DNA from: Acidobacteriales bacterium 59-55
GTDB taxonomy: Bacteria; Acidobacteriota; Terriglobia; Terriglobales; Acidobacteriaceae
Direction: 5' to 3'
NCBI GenBank assembly: GCA_001897435.1
Contig: MKSV01000007.1
Location: forward strand, 930,001-994,000
DNA length: 64,000 nucleotides
Shown piece by piece: positions 60,298 through 64,000 of the stretch. Both the position numbers and the translations under genes were made by a program. Below the pieces are notes generated by a model that ran no database searches, was not told the DNA's origin, and was given only the letters and a program-made list of their open reading frames with translations. Position 1 is the first letter of the stretch. Every line of letters begins with the position of its first letter.

Positions 60298-61821
60298 CTA
60301 CTTTCCTCCGAGATAGTCTTTGTAGTTTGTCTGCGCCGTACCTAACGCCCGCGCCAGCGAAAGCTTGGCGATGTTGTGCTGATACAGCGCGCTAATATAT
60401 TGATCGTTTGCCTGTTCCGTCTGAGCCTGGGCCTGCGAAACCGCCAGATTGTCGGAAACTCCGGCGTGGAATCTCTGCTGCGCGTCGCTCAGCGCCTCGT
60501 TAGCGAGTTCGACGTTGGAGTGTGTCGCATCGACCAGCTTCTCCGCCGCCTGAATGTCGAGCACACTGTCACGAATCTCCGCATTCACCTGCTGCACCTG
60601 ATCGGCCAGTTTGGCCTTGGCCTCTTCATACTGGGCATCCGCCACCTGTTCCTGGCCGCGCGTCTTGGCAATCTGGAGAATCGGCGCGCTTACTTGTCCG
60701 GTCGCTGTATAGGTGCCGTGCGAGTGGCCCGGCGTCGTTCCCAGATCGCCATAGTCTCCGGAAAAACTCGCCACCGGAAGCTGGCTCGCCCATGCCGAGG
60801 TCTTTTCGGCGCGTGCTGCCTTGACCTTCTCCGCCGACGCTGCAAGGTCCTTGCGGTCTTTCAACGCCTGCTCGAAAGCGGCCGTGGGATCAACGTGATC
60901 CAAAGCCGCGTAGGGAACCTGATCGGTCAGCCGGAACTCCTGATCGAGCGGCAGACCAATGGTCCGCGCCAGCGCCAGCTTGTCCTTGGCCAACTGGTTC
61001 CGCGTGGAGATCAGCCGCTGCTCCTCATTTTGATAGTCCACCTGAGCGCGCAGCACGTCGAGCTTGGGGCTGGTTCCGGCATCGTGTGCCGCCGTCGCCT
61101 GGTCGAGTGAGACCTTCGATGTCGCCATCTCGGCGTTGACAGCTTCAATCCGCGCCGCGTCCGCGATGCAGAGCAGGTAGGCGTTGCCCACCGTCAGCAC
61201 CACCAGGTTCCGCGCATCGGCGGCTGTCAGCTTGGCGCTTTCAAAATTATGCTTCGCGGCGATGTAATTTTGCAGAGCCGAAACATTCACCAGATTCTGG
61301 GACAGGTAGGCCCGAAAATCGACCACCTGAAACGGCCCGACGATCGGATTCAGTCCCGGAAACTTGAGCCCGAAGGCCGCGAGGTTTACCTGCTGCACCT
61401 GGACGCTTGCCGCCGCAGTCACCGTCGGCAGCAGAGCCTGCAACTCTTCCAGCCGCTGGCCGCCCGCGTTCTTCTGCGCCGAGGACTGGAGGATGATGCC
61501 GAGGTTGTTTCGCAGTCCCCGCTGGATGGCCTCATCGAGCGACAGGTCCATGACCGAGCCGGTCGACTTGCCTTCGACCACGCTGCCCTGGAAAGAACTC
61601 GATGTCGCCTCCGCTCCGTTGGTTCCCGAAGCTCCATAAAGCTGCTGCTGCGCGGTGGCGATCGGCGAACTGGTTGGCCCGGTGCTCGGTCCCGTGGCCG
61701 GGGTCTTCAGACCGCCCTCCTGCGCCATGGCCGATGGGAACCCGCTTGACAGGCTCAACAGCCCAACCCCGAGCACAGCGGCCATACTCCTGGCGTAACG
61801 CGCTCTCTTGCTTTGGCTCAT
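60298..61821 (-). CDS. TolC-like outer-membrane efflux protein
   Basis: About 507 residues with signal peptide (VLGVGLLSLSSGFPSAMAQ), a Gly/Ser/Thr linker and two OEP repeats (DLSLDEAIQRGLRNNLGI, ANSALSDAQQRFHAGVSDNLAVSQAQAQ-type; exact second repeat DAQQRFHAGVSDNL at about 455). The start at 61,821 is chosen for the better signal-peptide shape; an ATG seven residues earlier is possible. Operon with the HlyD-type adaptor; no MFS or RND pump gene is in this operon. Confidence 0.88.
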   Translation of the reverse strand: MSQSKRARYARSMAAVLGVGLLSLSSGFPSAMAQEGGLKTPATGPSTGPTSSPIATAQQQLYGASGTNGAEATSSSFQGSVVEGKSTGSVMDLSLDEAIQRGLRNNLGIILQSSAQKNAGGQRLEELQALLPTVTAAASVQVQQVNLAAFGLKFPGLNPIVGPFQVVDFRAYLSQNLVNVSALQNYIAAKHNFESAKLTAADARNLVVLTVGNAYLLCIADAARIEAVNAEMATSKVSLDQATAAHDAGTSPKLDVLRAQVDYQNEEQRLISTRNQLAKDKLALARTIGLPLDQEFRLTDQVPYAALDHVDPTAAFEQALKDRKDLAASAEKVKAARAEKTSAWASQLPVASFSGDYGDLGTTPGHSHGTYTATGQVSAPILQIAKTRGQEQVADAQYEEAKAKLADQVQQVNAEIRDSVLDIQAAEKLVDATHSNVELANEALSDAQQRFHAGVSDNLAVSQAQAQTEQANDQYISALYQHNIAKLSLARALGTAQTNYKDYLGGK

Positions 61822-62127
61822 ATCTCTGAATGTTACCTGCATTCTTTCCGTCTACTTTTACGGTTTTAGCGACGCGAGGACGATTTTTCCGCTGTCGACA
61901 CCCTCTTGTAGTGATCTGCGTATATTCAGATGCTCTAAGTTGCTTCTAATGTTCAAAAAAGTGTTCCTGCAAAAACCCGGGAAGCCTAATTTCGGGGTGA
62001 CCTCGGCAACGAAATTGGCCAGCCTACGTTTGCCTTCGGTATAAATCATCCCGAACCTCTTCATCTTCCGCCAGATCTCCGGCTACACTTCTACTAAAAG
62101 CATTCAACAACTGTAAGAGGAATCAAT

Positions 62128-63600
62128 ATGTTTCTTGGAGTAGACGTCGGAACCGGCGGCACTCGCGCCATCCTTATCGACCGCGATGGCAAGGTCATCG
62201 CCTCATGCAGCGCCGAACATGCGCCCATCCACTCCGAGCACATCGGGTGGGCCGAACAGGACCCCAATGACTGGTGGCGCGCCGCCCGCGAGGCCATCGC
62301 CGGAGCCATGGCACAGAGCGAACTCGCAGGCAAGGAGATTGAGGCAGTCGGCCTCACCGGCCAGATGCACGGTTGCGTCATGCTCGACGCCGACGGCGCT
62401 GTCCTTCGTCCCGCCCTCATCTGGGCCGACCAGCGCACCCAGCCCCAGTGCGACTGGCTCACCGAAAAGATCGGCTTTGAGCGCCTGATCGAACTGACGG
62501 CCAATCCCGCCCTGCCCAACTTCACCCTGACCAAGCTGCTATGGGTCCGCGAGCACCAGCCGGAGATCTTCGCCCGCATCACCCATGTCCTTTGCCCCAA
62601 GGACTACGTCCGCTACTGCCTCACCGGTGAGTTCGCCATGGACATGCAGGAGGCCAGCGGCACCCTTCTGCTCGACGTCGCGCACCGGCGCTGGTCCACC
62701 GAAGTCGCCGAGGCAGCGGGCATTCCCATTAACTGGCTGCCCCGACTCTTTGAAGGTCCCGAGATCTGCGCCCGCATCAACGACGCCGGAGCCGGAGCGA
62801 CCGGCCTCGCCGCCGGCACCCCCGTCGCCGCCGGCGCGGGTGACCAGGGTGCGGGAGCCGTCGGTATGGGTATCCTCGCCCCCGGTTCAGTGTCCGCCAC
62901 CATAGGCACCAGCGGAGTTGTCTTCGCCGCCACGGATGCCCCCACCATGGATCGCCTTGGTCGACTGCACACCTTCTGCCACGCCGCTCCCGGCCGCTGG
63001 CACGTCATGGGCGTCACCAACGGCGCCGGCCTCAGCCTGCGCTACTTCCGCGACACCTTCGCCCCTGGCGACAGCTACGACGCACTCAGTGCACTGGCTG
63101 GCGAGGTCCCCGCGGGCAGCGATGGCCTGCTCTGGGCACCCTATCTCTTCGGCGAACGCACCCCGCACCTTGACCCCGAGGCCCGCGCCGCATTCGTCGG
63201 CATCACCGCCAGCCACACTCGCGCCCACTTCGTCCGCGCCGTGCTCGAAGGCGTGGCCATGAGCCTGCGCGATACCTTCACCCTCTTTCACGAGTTGCAC
63301 ATCCCGGTCGACAGCATCCGTCTCGGCGGAGGCGGCGCGCGTGGCACGCTCTGGCGTCAGATTCAGGCCGACGTCTACGGTCAGCCGGTCGAAGTCCTGC
63401 AGGCCGAAGAGGGCGGAGCCTTCGGAGCCGCGCTGCTCGCCGGAACCGGGGTTAACGCGTGGCCCTCGGTCGAAGCCGCCTGTGCCGCCACCATCCGTGT
63501 AGCCTCGACCGTCGAGCCACGCGATGCCGCCGCCATGGAAAAGGCCTACGCCCGCTACCGCAAGCTCTACCCCGCCCTGCGCGAGATCGGCAACGCCTGA
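62128..63600 (+). CDS. xylB: xylulokinase
   Basis: A 490-residue FGGY-family kinase. GVDVGTGGTRAILID (ATP phosphate loop 1), GQMHGCVMLDADG, ALIWADQRTQPQCDWL, NFTLTKLLWVREHQPEIF, LCPKDYVRYCLTGE and the C-terminal RLGGGGARGTLWRQIQADVYGQPVEV match xylulokinase. It phosphorylates D-xylulose to enter the pentose phosphate path. AGAGGAA lies before the ATG. The 285 bases upstream, between it and the TolC-like gene, contain no gene I can support. An oxidoreductase gene follows. Confidence 0.93.
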   Translation: MFLGVDVGTGGTRAILIDRDGKVIASCSAEHAPIHSEHIGWAEQDPNDWWRAAREAIAGAMAQSELAGKEIEAVGLTGQMHGCVMLDADGAVLRPALIWADQRTQPQCDWLTEKIGFERLIELTANPALPNFTLTKLLWVREHQPEIFARITHVLCPKDYVRYCLTGEFAMDMQEASGTLLLDVAHRRWSTEVAEAAGIPINWLPRLFEGPEICARINDAGAGATGLAAGTPVAAGAGDQGAGAVGMGILAPGSVSATIGTSGVVFAATDAPTMDRLGRLHTFCHAAPGRWHVMGVTNGAGLSLRYFRDTFAPGDSYDALSALAGEVPAGSDGLLWAPYLFGERTPHLDPEARAAFVGITASHTRAHFVRAVLEGVAMSLRDTFTLFHELHIPVDSIRLGGGGARGTLWRQIQADVYGQPVEVLQAEEGGAFGAALLAGTGVNAWPSVEAACAATIRVASTVEPRDAAAMEKAYARYRKLYPALREIGNA

Positions 63601-63805
63601 CCTATTCGGTAATCCTCTCTTAAATCAGCCACTCACGCACGGGTGCCCCATCCATCGCGCAGTCTGCGATGGGTGGGAATGTAACCCTGCCTTTGTCGTT
63701 AATTCGCTGTCTTTAATTCAGTGCTCATTGGGGTAAAGACATCTCACCTTCCCCCACCCCGCCACCTATGAAACACTGATCTTCACCTTATCAAGGAGAG
63801 CATCC

Positions 63806-64000
63806 ATGTCAGATATCGGAGTTGCCGTCATCGGCTTTGGCCTTGCCGGGCGCGTCTTCCATGCCCCTTTCGTCAGCGCAGTCCCCGGCCTCAAGCTCGA
63901 AGCTATCGTGCAGCGTCGCGGCGACGAGGCCGCAAAGGCTTATCCCGGCGCCCGCATCCTCCGCTCGGTCGAAGAGGCGCTCACCGACCTAAATATCCAG
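63806..64000 (+). CDS. Gfo/Idh/MocA family oxidoreductase (3' end outside window)
   Basis: The first 65 residues of an NAD(P)-dependent oxidoreductase: IGVAVIGFGLAGRVFHAPFV, then LKLEAIVQRRGDEAAKAYPG, the Rossmann start typical of Gfo/Idh/MocA (and of YdgJ/YvaA-type scyllo-inositol or sugar dehydrogenases). AAGGAGAG precedes the ATG. Downstream of xylulokinase, it is likely part of a sugar catabolism cluster. Confidence 0.8.
   Translation, partial: MSDIGVAVIGFGLAGRVFHAPFVSAVPGLKLEAIVQRRGDEAAKAYPGARILRSVEEALTDLNIQ

Noticed and set aside
61858-62064. 68-residue open frame upstream of the TolC-like gene
   Set aside because: In the place where a MarR-type regulator might be expected, but shows no HTH pattern and no ribosome site.

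Overview
The window looks like a chromosomal segment of a GC-rich, Gram-negative, aerobic soil bacterium, most probably an acidobacterium of the Terriglobus/Granulicella type. This is inferred from the mix of gene families: TonB receptors with carboxypeptidase-regulatory domains, hopanoid genes hpnC-D-E, a futalosine-type menaquinone gene, a fused homocysteine methyltransferase/MTHFR and paired Tat-exported ferritin-like proteins. No rRNA or other taxonomic marker is present to prove it.

The left flank (1-37.4 kb) is ordinary chromosome. It holds a tRNA-Ser, a siderophore-type TonB receptor coupled to a PepSY reductase-like protein, a mercuric-reductase-like flavoprotein, a three-gene sugar operon (SIS isomerase, amidohydrolase, MFS porter), tatD, yajQ and a polyprenyl synthase. 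A small low-GC patch follows with a zeta-toxin-like kinase and an adjoining 45-residue protein. Then come xseB coupled to the methionine/folate fusion, the ferritin-like pair, a GGDEF protein, a PpiD-like chaperone, a BON protein, a four-gene AAA/VWA/membrane operon, ADH-hpnC-hpnD-hpnE, MlaE/MlaF, an FtsB-like protein, bioY and mqnD.

From 37,461 to 53,926 lies a 16.4-kb integrated element. It starts inside the 3' end of tRNA-Lys(CTT), is bounded by a 27-bp perfect direct repeat, is visibly lower in GC than its surroundings, and carries a tyrosine integrase beside the tRNA. Its genes include an HK97-type portal, prohead protease and major capsid protein, a Clp-fold serine protease, an SRAP protein, a HEPN-like protein, an excisionase-like HTH protein, an ECF-sigma-like regulator and a winged-helix Rep-like protein next to four 11-bp iterons and two perfect inverted repeats. 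I find no terminase, tail, lysis, primase or helicase gene. The best reading is a phage satellite with its own partial head module, or a compact reduced prophage. This is the most interesting object in the window.

The right flank (54-64 kb) resumes host chromosome: the terminator the tRNA-Lys gene probably used before integration, an outer-membrane barrel protein, a UbiD-family decarboxylase, a TonB-like protein, a DedA-rhodanese fusion, Dps, a TolC/HlyD efflux pair lacking an inner-membrane pump gene, xylulokinase and the start of a Gfo/Idh/MocA oxidoreductase.
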